From the NCBI GenBank assembly GCA_017858325.1, contig JAFMBT010000011.1, forward strand, positions 1 through 49,631: a stretch of 49,631 bases of DNA, written 5' to 3'. Both the position numbers and the translations under genes were made by a program. Position 1 is the first letter of the stretch; every line of letters begins with the position of its first letter. The notes beneath the pieces are model-generated. The model did no database searches. It had not been told where the DNA came from and worked only from the letters and a program-made list of their open reading frames with translations. Shown in pieces: positions 33,895 through 41,882 of this stretch. This DNA comes from Candidatus Planktophila sp. Its GTDB lineage: Bacteria > Actinomycetota > Actinomycetes > Nanopelagicales > Nanopelagicaceae.

Positions 33895-34797
33895 TTAAGC
33901 CACCACTTCTGTTGCACGAGTTCGCAGTACTACCAACACGCATCCCGATAAAATCACGATAATTCCTGGAATGAGTGCAATGGATGGAGTTTGATTCAGC
34001 CACCACATAGCTAAGAGTGTACCTACTGGGACTTCCAGAAATACAATGAGAGAGACAATTGCAGGTGAAACTCTCTTGAGTGCTGCGTTAAACAGTGAGT
34101 GACCCAAGATTTGAGCCCCCGCAATGAGTGCCAGAAGGATGAGCCACTCTCTCATCTCAAAGTGAAAAATTTCAAAATCTAGTAATAGCGCTATCGGCAG
34201 GGCTGTTAATGCGCAGAAGAAATAACAGATTAATGTGTAGGTATGTGTGCCAATTTCTCTTTGTACTCGTGAACCAAGGAGCACATAAATGGCGGCGAGG
34301 GCAGCTGCAATCACTGCCGCAACATCACCCTGAAAGGCGAGCCAAGAGATAGTTAAGTCAACGCCGGAGATCAAGATGACGCCAATGAGCGCGATTCCCA
34401 TTCCAAACCATGCACGAGATGGAATATCACCACCTAAAAATTTCACAAAAAGCGCAGCAAATATTGGTTGCAGAGCAACAAGGGCGGTGCCTGCTGCAAC
34501 AGTAGTCCAACGCATCGCAAGGAAGAATCCAATAAAGTGAAAAGCCAGGATTACGCCCGATAACGCTGATAGAGCGATTGATCGGCGATATCTATAATCA
34601 TGGGTAAAGAGAGCTCTTACGGCGAAAGGTAAAGTAAGTAGCGCGCCTCCGAGATTTCGCCAAAAAATTAAGACCACTACTGGCATCGCACTCATTGCAA
34701 TCAAAGGTCCAGACGTACCAATCCCTATCGTTCCAAGACCTAAACGCAAGAGATCAGGGCGCCCTGGAATCTGCGTATGGTTTTCGATAGAGGACAC
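33895..34797 (-). CDS. EamA/DMT family transporter
   Basis: The product is about 300 residues with ten hydrophobic segments in two EamA repeats, as in drug/metabolite transporters that move amino acids, nucleosides or drugs. It contains the characteristic TTVAAGTALVALQPIFAALF and ALKRVSPAIVSLIVFLEVPV blocks. Start GTG 34797 is supported by TACCTT ending six bases upstream. A TTG start at 34857 would run through the promoter into the divergent gene. It heads a five-gene overlapping unit. Substrate unknown. Confidence 0.85.
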   Translation of the reverse strand: MSSIENHTQIPGRPDLLRLGLGTIGIGTSGPLIAMSAMPVVVLIFWRNLGGALLTLPFAVRALFTHDYRYRRSIALSALSGVILAFHFIGFFLAMRWTTVAAGTALVALQPIFAALFVKFLGGDIPSRAWFGMGIALIGVILISGVDLTISWLAFQGDVAAVIAAALAAIYVLLGSRVQREIGTHTYTLICYFFCALTALPIALLLDFEIFHFEMREWLILLALIAGAQILGHSLFNAALKRVSPAIVSLIVFLEVPVGTLLAMWWLNQTPSIALIPGIIVILSGCVLVVLRTRATEVVA

Positions 34798-34803
34798 TGA
34801 GTA

Positions 34804-34809
34804 AAGGTA
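34804..34809 (-). promoter_or_regulatory. -10 element, leaderless start of EamA gene
   Basis: TACCTT on the minus strand with six bases to the GTG at 34797. It lies 20 bases from the opposing -10 of the MgtE-like gene. Confidence 0.5.
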
Positions 34810-34829
34810 TCTGAAGTGTGGAACAGGGT

Positions 34830-34835
34830 TATCCT
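34830..34835 (+). promoter_or_regulatory. -10 element, leaderless start of MgtE-like gene
   Basis: TATCCT ends six bases before the ATG at 34842, without a ribosome site. Confidence 0.5.
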
Positions 34836-34841
34836 TGTCCC

Positions 34842-36137
34842 ATGAGTGCGCAGTCAACTAGTCGAGTATTTCTCGCCAGGTTAGCTGGAACTGCTGTTTT
34901 TGATCCAAACGGTGATCCAGTTGGCAAGGTCAGAGATGCTGTTGCGACCCTGCGCACAAATAACCAGCCTCCCCGCATATTGGGGTTAGTGGTCGAAGTG
35001 CCTCTACGACGACAAGTCTTTCTTCCAATTACCAGGGTAACCTCGATTGAATCCGGGGCAGTTGTCATCACTGGCCTTGTAAATATGCAGCGATTTGAAT
35101 CTCGAATGGGAGAGCATTTGGTCCTTGGAGATCTTTTAAACAAGTCGATTGTGATTTTGGAAAGTAATGAAGAAGTCACTGTTGAAGATCTGGGTATGGA
35201 TTCCAATCGAACAGGTGACTGGTTTATCACCCGCGTACATGTAATCAGGCGTGGAAAAGGTATTCGCCGAAGAGGTGCATCTTCTACTCTTAATTGGGCA
35301 GAAGTCAGAGGTTTTGAAGCACCAGATAGTGAGCAAGGTACATCTCGCCTACTTGCGACAATTAGTAACCTGCGCGCAGCTGACTTAGCTGCCGTAATTC
35401 AAGATTTGGCACATAAGCGTCGCGTTGAAGTAGCACGGTCTCTCGATGATGAAAGGCTTGCCGATGTTCTCGAAGAGATGGACGAAAATGAGCGTGTTGC
35501 TCTCCTTATCGAATTAGAGGGCGAACGTGCTGCAGATGTCCTAGGCGAGATGGACCCAGATGATGCAGCCGATCTACTACGCGAAGTTGGTGCTGAGCGC
35601 GCGCAAGAGTTGATTGACCTCATGGAACCAGAGGATGCCGAAGATGTTCTTCGACTCATGACTTACGAGGATTACTCCGCGGGTGGGATGATGACTACGG
35701 AGCCTCTGATTATGAGTGCTGATGACACAGTGGCAGATGCCTTGGCAGTTGTACGCCAAAGTAAAATCTCTCCCGCACTTGCTTCGCAAGTCTTTGTGAC
35801 TCGTCAGCCACTAGAAACTCCAACGGGACGATTCATCGGGATGGTTCATTATCAGCGGTTACTCCGGGAGCCGCCGGCAACTCTGCTGGCTTCTCTCGTG
35901 GATACAGATACCCAAGGGCTAAGTCCTGAGGCAACGTTAAATGAAGTCTCTTCCTACCTTGCAAGTTATAACTTATTGAGCGTTCCTGTAGTTGATGCAA
36001 ATGAGCGCTTACTTGGTGCTGTTACCGTAGATGACGTCCTAGATCATCTACTACCGGAAAATTGGCGGGTTGATCATAGGGATAACACCCGTCCAGAATT
36101 AAAAAATATCACTATTGACGAGAAAGATAGAGTGTGA
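34842..36137 (+). CDS. soluble PRC-barrel/MgtE_N/CBS protein
   Basis: The 431-residue product has a PRC-barrel-like N-terminal region (about 1-110), an MgtE intracellular N-domain made of acidic helical repeats (about 165-280, e.g. ADVLEEMDENERVALLIELE) and a tandem CBS pair (about 285-415). It lacks the five membrane helices of MgtE, so it cannot be a magnesium channel itself. It may sense Mg2+ or adenine nucleotides for another protein. The pairing with DUF1003 and mrp matches the Rv1232c-Rv1229c neighbourhood (recalled). The stop overlaps the DUF1003 start (GTGA). Confidence 0.88.
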   Translation: MSAQSTSRVFLARLAGTAVFDPNGDPVGKVRDAVATLRTNNQPPRILGLVVEVPLRRQVFLPITRVTSIESGAVVITGLVNMQRFESRMGEHLVLGDLLNKSIVILESNEEVTVEDLGMDSNRTGDWFITRVHVIRRGKGIRRRGASSTLNWAEVRGFEAPDSEQGTSRLLATISNLRAADLAAVIQDLAHKRRVEVARSLDDERLADVLEEMDENERVALLIELEGERAADVLGEMDPDDAADLLREVGAERAQELIDLMEPEDAEDVLRLMTYEDYSAGGMMTTEPLIMSADDTVADALAVVRQSKISPALASQVFVTRQPLETPTGRFIGMVHYQRLLREPPATLLASLVDTDTQGLSPEATLNEVSSYLASYNLLSVPVVDANERLLGAVTVDDVLDHLLPENWRVDHRDNTRPELKNITIDEKDRV

Positions 36138-36637
36138 CTGTGTCTCATAAAAATAGCTTAGATACTCCTCGCGAAACTCGCCGAAATCTGCGACCACATA
36201 TTGATGCCGAGGCATTTGGTCGACTCTCTGAAAAATTTGCACGCTTCTTAGGAACCGCTGGTTTCTTGGTATATATGACTGTTTTTGTACTCTCTTGGGT
36301 GCTCTGGAATACCTTGGCGCCGAGGGACTTACGTGTTGATGAATTTCCTTTCATTTTCCTCACACTGATACTTTCTCTGCAAGCATCATATGCAGCGCCA
36401 CTAATTTTGCTTGCTCAAAATCGCCAGGCAGATCGAGACCGCATCACGCTGGCAGAAGACCGTGCGCGTAATGATCGGAGCATGGCAGATACTGAATATC
36501 TCACCCGTGAACTTGCCAGCCTTCGAATCGCACTTGGTAATGTAGCAACGCGTGAAAATCTCAAAGATGAACTAGGTAATCTCTCAAAAGGAATTGCACG
36601 GGAGTTACGTAGTAACTCCGAGTCTGACTCCAAGTAG
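36134..36637 (+). CDS. DUF1003 family membrane protein
   Basis: The 167-residue product has two hydrophobic segments joined by a conserved loop: VYMTVFVLSWVLWNTLAP, then FPFIFLTLILSLQASYAAPL, the DUF1003 signature. A charged helical tail follows (about 95-167, ARNDRSMADTEYL) that may form a coiled coil. Function is unknown. The GTG start overlaps the preceding stop by GTGA, and its last 33 bases overlap the convergent mrp gene. Confidence 0.9.
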   Translation: MTVSHKNSLDTPRETRRNLRPHIDAEAFGRLSEKFARFLGTAGFLVYMTVFVLSWVLWNTLAPRDLRVDEFPFIFLTLILSLQASYAAPLILLAQNRQADRDRITLAEDRARNDRSMADTEYLTRELASLRIALGNVATRENLKDELGNLSKGIARELRSNSESDSK

Positions 36638-37726
36638 AGACTTTTCGCGGATAATTAATTTCTCCACAATATCCGAAATAGCTCGTGCGGCAGGACTCTC
36701 AGGTAGAGCGTGAACGATTGGGGCACCTGAATCTCCGCCAGTACGCAACTCTGGAGCAAATGGAACTTTGCCAAGAAGAGGTACATCTGCTCCGACAAGT
36801 GTTGAAAGTCGTGCCGAAGTTTCTTCTCCCCCACCTGATCCAAATAAATCTGTCGATTCATTACATGTAGGACAGATGAAGGCAGACATATTCTCAATTA
36901 CACCGACTACACGTTGGTGCATCTGATGCGCGATTCTTCCGGCGCGCTCTGCCACTTCTGCAGCAGCTACTTGAGGAGTGGTGACGACGAGAATTTCTGA
37001 GGTGGGAATCAGCTGGCCTAAAGAAATTGCTAGATCACCAGTTCCAGGCGGTAGATCAAGAAGTAAGAGATCAAGATCTCCCCAATAGGCATCCGAGAGA
37101 AGTTGTTCGAGAACGCGGTGTAGCAGTGGGCCACGGTAGGCAACTGCATCTGCACGCTCTGGTTTAAACATCTCCATCGAGACTGTCTTTACTCCATAAC
37201 TTTCAGGCGGAATGAACATCTGATCGATTGCAGTGGGGCGCACACCGAGTAGTCCCATTAAGCGAGGAATTGAATGTCCATATACATCTGCATCAAGTAT
37301 CCCAACGCGCAAGCCCTTCTTGGCAGCGGCTACGGCCAGGTTTGCAGTCAGTGACGACTTTCCAACGCCACCTTTACCTGAAGCGATTCCGATAACACGA
37401 GTGAGGGATTCGGGTTGAGCAAATGGAATGAATTTTTCGCGTCCGCCTCGAACTAATTTTCTGACTGCAGCACGCCCATCATCACTCATCACCCCAAAGG
37501 TGATTCGAACGTCATTGACACCTTCGACGGCGCCGACGGCGGCGGTGATATCTGTTCTCAGGCGGTCTTTCATTGGGCAGCCCGAGATAGTGAGCAAAAT
37601 AGTCAGATCTGCAACACCATCAGAGTGAGCAACATGTTCGACCATTCCAAGTTCTGGTAGCGCTCGGTGGAGCTCAGGATCTTGCACTGTCGCTAAGGCA
37701 GCGTTGATCGCCTCAATCACGCTCAT
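36605..37726 (-). CDS. mrp: Mrp/ApbC-type iron-sulfur carrier ATPase
   Basis: The 373-residue product has an N-terminal MIP18/DUF59-like domain (about 1-90, ISGCPMKDRLRTDI) and a C-terminal P-loop ATPase with intact deviant Walker A GKGGVGKSSLTANLAVA, DADVYGHSIPRLMG and a CPTC motif that can bind a bridging [4Fe-4S] cluster. It assembles or transfers Fe-S clusters to client proteins, perhaps the WhiB and ferredoxin proteins in this window. The start overlaps the tatB stop by ATGA. Confidence 0.95.
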   Translation of the reverse strand: MSVIEAINAALATVQDPELHRALPELGMVEHVAHSDGVADLTILLTISGCPMKDRLRTDITAAVGAVEGVNDVRITFGVMSDDGRAAVRKLVRGGREKFIPFAQPESLTRVIGIASGKGGVGKSSLTANLAVAAAKKGLRVGILDADVYGHSIPRLMGLLGVRPTAIDQMFIPPESYGVKTVSMEMFKPERADAVAYRGPLLHRVLEQLLSDAYWGDLDLLLLDLPPGTGDLAISLGQLIPTSEILVVTTPQVAAAEVAERAGRIAHQMHQRVVGVIENMSAFICPTCNESTDLFGSGGGEETSARLSTLVGADVPLLGKVPFAPELRTGGDSGAPIVHALPESPAARAISDIVEKLIIREKSLLGVRLGVTT

Positions 37727-38040
37727 AGAAGATCAGGATCAATCTGGGGCTTAATGGCACTCTCTGTGGAATTCAACTTCTCTTTCTCCTCATCTTCTTC
37801 TAATACCGATGCCACATGTCGTTTGATAAATGTTTTTGGGTTCAGGTCAGATGGAGTCAGATCTTCAAATCCAGGTCCAAGATTTTCACGAATTTCTGCG
37901 GTAGCGGTATTGGTCATAGCGCGAACTTTTCGAATCATTCTCGCTAAATCACCAGCGACGCGCGGCATACGCTCTGGACCAACCAGAATGAGTGCAAGAA
38001 CAACCAGGCCTGCAATTTCACCAGCGCCAAAATCAAACAT
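37723..38040 (-). CDS. tatB: twin-arginine translocase subunit TatB
   Basis: The 105-residue product has one N-terminal membrane helix (IAGLVVLALILVGPERMPRV), with the GPE-P turn typical of TatA/B. An amphipathic helix and an acidic disordered tail follow. The MFDFGAGEI opening and length favour TatB over TatA. TatB binds Tat signal peptides with TatC, which is not in the window. The ATG overlaps the htrA stop as TGATG. Confidence 0.88.
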   Translation of the reverse strand: MFDFGAGEIAGLVVLALILVGPERMPRVAGDLARMIRKVRAMTNTATAEIRENLGPGFEDLTPSDLNPKTFIKRHVASVLEEDEEKEKLNSTESAIKPQIDPDLL

Positions 38041-39179
38041 CACTCACCTGCCGTCAAAGTAAGTGTTGCCTTAAGGGTTTTCTCAGCTCTGATGTACTCA
38101 ATCTCAACTTTATCGCCGACATTCTTAGAGCGAATTGCAACGATGAGTTCCTCAGGTGTTGTGATGGTGCGACCATCAAATTTTGTGATTAAGTCTCCTG
38201 CACGCAGACCCGCTCGTGCAGCCGGGCCTCCTGAGACAATGGCATTTTGAGTATCAGCAATTTTTGCACCGTCTCCTGCGTACTGCATATCAACTGAGAT
38301 TCCGACAACGGGATAGGTGGCTTTTCCGGTCTTTATTAATTGCTCGGCAGTCTTTCGTGCTTGATTAATTGGAATTGCAAATCCAAGTCCAATCGAACCT
38401 GATGGTGATGAGAGAAAAGATGTACCTAGCGTTGCAATTGCTGAGTTAACACCGATTACTGCTCCAGCTGAATTGACCAGAGGCCCGCCTGAGTTTCCAG
38501 GATTAATAGCCGCGTCCGTTTGAATTGCATTGATGTACGAATTATCACCGGCATCTTCACCGGCAGTCACTGCACGATCTTTCGCGCTCACAATTCCTAA
38601 CGTTACGGTTCCGCTCAGACCCAATGGAGAGCCAATGGCAATGACAGCATCCCCGACAGCAACCTGATCGCTATCTCCAAAAGTGAGCGCCGTTAGCCCG
38701 GTCCGATCTACCTTAAGAACGGCTAAATCATAAGCCGAGTCACGGCCAACAATTGTGGCACCTAACGTAGTTCCATCGTTGAGCTGTACTTCGATTCTGC
38801 CACCATCGACTGCTGCATCTGAGATCACGTGATTGTTGGTCAATATGAAGCCAGTGCTATCAATAATAAAACCTGTTCCAGATCCACCGCCGCGCGCACC
38901 TCGAGCTGAAATTGAAACTACTGATGGCAGAACTCGCTGGGCAATATCGGCAACAGATCCTAGTGGCCGTTCAATTGACGAGGTTACTGATGTCAATTTA
39001 ATTTCATGGCCAAAGAGAGAGCCCGAAGAACTAGCACCGAAGAGAGCACCGACTAATCCTGCAATTCCTGCCATTAAAAGTGCGTTTGAGCGAGTAACAA
39101 ATTTCGCTTTACCGTGAGCAGATGATGGAACCCACCAAGGACCTGTCCCCATAGGTTGCTGCTGTGATGGTTGGCTCAT
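38040..39179 (-). CDS. htrA: HtrA/DegP-type serine protease with PDZ domain
   Basis: The 379-residue product has a cytoplasmic N-terminus, one membrane anchor (about 33-58) and a trypsin-like protease domain with catalytic His117 (TNNHVISD), Asp151 (AYDLAVLKV) and Ser230 (NPGNSGGP). A C-terminal PDZ domain follows (about 280-375). It degrades or chaperones misfolded envelope proteins. AAGGA lies upstream of the ATG. Position between an O-methyltransferase gene and tatB matches Rv1220c-Rv1224 in mycobacteria (recalled), where sigE and rseA also sit. Confidence 0.95.
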   Translation of the reverse strand: MSQPSQQQPMGTGPWWVPSSAHGKAKFVTRSNALLMAGIAGLVGALFGASSSGSLFGHEIKLTSVTSSIERPLGSVADIAQRVLPSVVSISARGARGGGSGTGFIIDSTGFILTNNHVISDAAVDGGRIEVQLNDGTTLGATIVGRDSAYDLAVLKVDRTGLTALTFGDSDQVAVGDAVIAIGSPLGLSGTVTLGIVSAKDRAVTAGEDAGDNSYINAIQTDAAINPGNSGGPLVNSAGAVIGVNSAIATLGTSFLSSPSGSIGLGFAIPINQARKTAEQLIKTGKATYPVVGISVDMQYAGDGAKIADTQNAIVSGGPAARAGLRAGDLITKFDGRTITTPEELIVAIRSKNVGDKVEIEYIRAEKTLKATLTLTAGE

Positions 39180-39191
39180 GCTTCTATCCTT

Positions 39192-39824
39192 CTACAACTT
39201 AGTGGCGAGCAACAGTCCATCCCCTACTGGAATCAGTGACGTCACCCACTTTTCAGTATCGCCTTTCAGGGATTTCCCAGCATCGCGAAGTGCAATCGTC
39301 TTGGGGTCACGCTGGGCAGGATCGTTAACTTTTGACCCACCGAAGAAGTTATCGATAACAAATACTCCTCCGCTTCGCAAGATGCGATACGCCTCAATAA
39401 TTGCATCAGGGAGATCTTCAGCATTGTCTCTAAAGATTACGAGGTCATATGCACGATCAGCTAATTTGGTCATGACTTCAATAGCAGGATTTGTTATCAA
39501 TCGAAAACGAGATTGTGCGATCTGGGAATCTTGTAAAGCAATTTTTGCAATTGCCGAATGTTCTTGCTCTCCATCAATAGATGTCAGAGTGCCGCTTGGC
39601 AACATTCCCTCGAGAACCCATAGTGCACCGACGCCTGAACCGGTCCCAATTTCTACCACCGATTGCGCATCAAGAATGTGCGCCAAGTGGCGAAGATATG
39701 CACCTACACCAGGTGTGACATCTAATGCACCCACTTCTTCACCACGACTGCGTGCCTGCGCCTTATCAACGCTCTCACCGATAAAACTTTCGGCGTATGA
39801 GTGGGGGTCAATCTGATTGATCAT
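39192..39824 (-). CDS. SAM-dependent O-methyltransferase
   Basis: The product is about 210 residues. Methyltransferase motifs are VVEIGTGSGVGALWVL (SAM loop), LTSIDGEQEH, and YRILRSGGVFVIDNFF. It matches the Rv1220c class of small O-methyltransferases related to catechol/caffeoyl-CoA enzymes. The aspartates of motif II are partly changed (RDNAED), so metal dependence is uncertain. ATG 39824 overlaps the pepA stop as ATGA, which decides the start. Confidence 0.88.
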   Translation of the reverse strand: MINQIDPHSYAESFIGESVDKAQARSRGEEVGALDVTPGVGAYLRHLAHILDAQSVVEIGTGSGVGALWVLEGMLPSGTLTSIDGEQEHSAIAKIALQDSQIAQSRFRLITNPAIEVMTKLADRAYDLVIFRDNAEDLPDAIIEAYRILRSGGVFVIDNFFGGSKVNDPAQRDPKTIALRDAGKSLKGDTEKWVTSLIPVGDGLLLATKL

Positions 39825-41317
39825 GAGATGGATGTTAGCCACTCCACGAGTAAACGCACCCCGAAACCAGTTCCGCCCATGGGATTTTCTCCAGTATCGC
39901 TCTCGCTTCGAGCCGTCCCTGCGATATCAAGGTGAATCCACTTGCGCTGACCAACAAATTGCTCAAGGAAAAGGGCGGCGGTAACTGACCCTGCTCCGTA
40001 ATGACCCTTATCTGCAGTGTGATTAAAATCTGCGATATCACTTTCTAGTCCATCCGTGTAATCATCAATGAGCGGCATATGCCAGACGCGATCACCAGTT
40101 CGTTCTCCGATCTCTGCCAGAGTATGAGCAAGTGCTTTATCTCGAGTGTACATCGCTGCATACTGGCGACCAAGACCAAGGGATGCAGCTCCAGTGAGTG
40201 TTGCGATATCAACGATGTAATCAGGATCAAGGTTTACATCTGCAAATGCCAACCCATCTGCCAGAACTAAGCGCCCTTCGGCATCTGTATTAATCACTTC
40301 GACGGTTTTTCCACCATAGTGTGTAACGACATCACTTGGGCGCTGTGATGTACCTGAGAGAGCATTTTCAGCACACATCATCAGCGCGGTAACTTTTACC
40401 TTCGCACCAAGCTTAGCAACAGCGCCAATCGTTGCCAGAACAGCGGCAGCACCAGCCATATCGCTCTTCATCGCTATCATGGTGTCATACGGGCGTTTGA
40501 GAGAAATTCCGCCCGTATCAAAAGTTATACCTTTGCCAATAATCACAACATGCGGAATTCGTGAAGAACTCTTTACATTTTTTGGGTTGTAGGTAAGGTG
40601 AATAAATCGTGGCCCTGGATTTGGAGATGAGTTACCAACGGCGCGCAATCCCCCAAAATCTTTGAGTCCTGCGCCAGAAAGGACTGATATCTCTAGCCCA
40701 TTATCTTTTGCACTATTTTGAGCCTGGGTGGCCATCCATAAAGGAGTTTTAATATTTGAAGGGGTATGGATGAGATCGCGAGCGCGGCAAATGGCTGTTG
40801 CAATAGTTCGAGCATACTCAACAGGTTCTGCATCGAGGGTAACAATTTCAATTTCAGGATCTGTCACTGTTAAAGAGGTTTTTTGGCTCCATGTGTAATG
40901 GCCAAGAAAAGCCGATGTTACAAATGCGATGATTTCATCACGCTTATTCGGAGCCAATGTTGCAAACTTTTTATCGGTGCCACGTACTTTTCTTCCGAGG
41001 GTTGCGCCTGCGCTTCTATATGATGCCAGCGATTGATCCCCTAAGCCAAGTAACACGATTCTTTCAATAGCGCTATCCGGTGCACTCACTGGAATTTCAT
41101 TGAGTTCACCGACCTTACCTGTTGGCGAAAAGAAGGAAAGTTCATCGCTAAGATCAACAGCGAAGAGTTTTTCAATTTTCTTCACTAGGGCGGGGTGCGC
41201 GTTAAAGATAATTTCTGGAGCGCTCTCACCGATGGTGGGTAAAGCGATGTAACTAATAACAATCACATCAGATGTGGCAACTGAATCAACATCGGGATAG
41301 AGCGCGGAGATCTGCAT
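39821..41317 (-). CDS. pepA: leucyl aminopeptidase (M17)
   Basis: This 498-residue cytosolic dizinc exopeptidase removes N-terminal residues from peptides. The C-terminal catalytic domain shows GKGITFDTGGISLK, MKSDMAGAAAVL and NTDAEGRLVLADGL, which supply the metal ligands and catalytic Lys and Arg. Length is standard. The start at 41317 lacks a strong ribosome site. It heads the pepA-O-methyltransferase-htrA-tatB-mrp run. Confidence 0.96.
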   Translation of the reverse strand: MQISALYPDVDSVATSDVIVISYIALPTIGESAPEIIFNAHPALVKKIEKLFAVDLSDELSFFSPTGKVGELNEIPVSAPDSAIERIVLLGLGDQSLASYRSAGATLGRKVRGTDKKFATLAPNKRDEIIAFVTSAFLGHYTWSQKTSLTVTDPEIEIVTLDAEPVEYARTIATAICRARDLIHTPSNIKTPLWMATQAQNSAKDNGLEISVLSGAGLKDFGGLRAVGNSSPNPGPRFIHLTYNPKNVKSSSRIPHVVIIGKGITFDTGGISLKRPYDTMIAMKSDMAGAAAVLATIGAVAKLGAKVKVTALMMCAENALSGTSQRPSDVVTHYGGKTVEVINTDAEGRLVLADGLAFADVNLDPDYIVDIATLTGAASLGLGRQYAAMYTRDKALAHTLAEIGERTGDRVWHMPLIDDYTDGLESDIADFNHTADKGHYGAGSVTAALFLEQFVGQRKWIHLDIAGTARSESDTGENPMGGTGFGVRLLVEWLTSIS

Positions 41318-41340
41318 GAGTAGTCGTAGGCTACGGGTGA

Positions 41341-41520
41341 TTACTTCTTGATAAGCGCAACAGCGGCTTCAAGGGCTGCGCTGAGATTATTGGCCTCAGT
41401 TGGGTTGAGTTCAACAACGAGTCGGCCGCCACCTTCGAGAGGGATGCGCATCACAAGCGAGCGTGCCTCCTTGGTAACTTCCATTGGGCCATCACCTGTA
41501 CGAGGTTTCATAGCTGCCAT
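41341..41520 (-). CDS. DUF3117 family protein
   Basis: This 59-residue gene is too short for many gene callers. Its reading gives MAAMKPRTGDGPMEV followed by LEGGGRLVVELNPTEANN, the signature of DUF3117 (Rv1211 type), a very conserved actinobacterial protein of unknown function. AAAGGAG lies upstream of the ATG at 41520. It precedes pepA by 23 bases, so it may be the first gene of that unit. Its 110-base upstream region holds an 8-base-pair inverted repeat. Confidence 0.95.
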   Translation of the reverse strand: MAAMKPRTGDGPMEVTKEARSLVMRIPLEGGGRLVVELNPTEANNLSAALEAAVALIKK

Positions 41521-41553
41521 GATGGACTCCTTTAAAGCCTGTTAAAAGCCTGG

Positions 41554-41580
41554 ACCTTCGATTGCGGGTTATTCGAAGGT
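41554..41580 (-). promoter_or_regulatory. inverted repeat in the DUF3117 leader
   Basis: ACCTTCGA and TCGAAGGT form an 8-base-pair stem with an 11-base loop. It lies 34-60 bases before the DUF3117 start, downstream of the sigma-like gene. It may be a 5'-leader structure or an operator. No T-run follows. Confidence 0.4.
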
Positions 41581-41630
41581 AAGGGCGTAAGTATCTCGCA
41601 CCTCGGGCCATCTATGAAATCGAGAGAGCT

Positions 41631-41822
41631 TTATATGCCTAATTCGCTCTTTAATCGCGCTTTCCCCGAGGTAATGACCGCCTCAACAGACTTCTCGGGT
41701 ACGCCTAGCAGGCTCGCGATCTCAGGGGTAGTCATTTGGCGCAGATATGAAAGGGTCAAGATGATGCGCTCTTCCTCAGGAAGTGCTGCAAGCACTTCGG
41801 CGAGGGTCTTCGGCGCTCCCAT
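41631..41822 (-). CDS. stand-alone sigma-70 region 4-like protein
   Basis: The 63-residue product is essentially one sigma region 4 domain: LPEEERIILTLSYLRQMTTP, then the helix-turn-helix EIASLLGVPEKSVEAVITSG and a recognition-helix tail ARLKSELGI. There is no region 2, so it cannot act alone as a sigma factor. It might be a DNA-binding accessory, an anti-sigma mimic, or a domain supplied to another protein. The ATG lacks a ribosome site but has TAACCT six bases upstream, which argues for real expression. Neighbours resemble the sigE region of mycobacteria. Confidence 0.72.
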   Translation of the reverse strand: MGAPKTLAEVLAALPEEERIILTLSYLRQMTTPEIASLLGVPEKSVEAVITSGKARLKSELGI

Positions 41823-41828
41823 AGGACG

Positions 41829-41834
41829 AGGTTA
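41829..41834 (-). promoter_or_regulatory. -10 element, leaderless start of sigma region 4-like gene
   Basis: TAACCT with six bases to the ATG at 41822, and no ribosome site. Confidence 0.5.
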
Positions 41835-41882
41835 CCCGTTCCCAATATATGCAGGCCGACTAATCAACTCTTTGTAGAGCTA

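Noticed and set aside
33893-34006. Extended N-terminus of the PHP phosphoesterase
   Set aside because: The metal-binding HTHT motif is at the very N-terminus in this family, and the extension is encoded inside the EamA gene.
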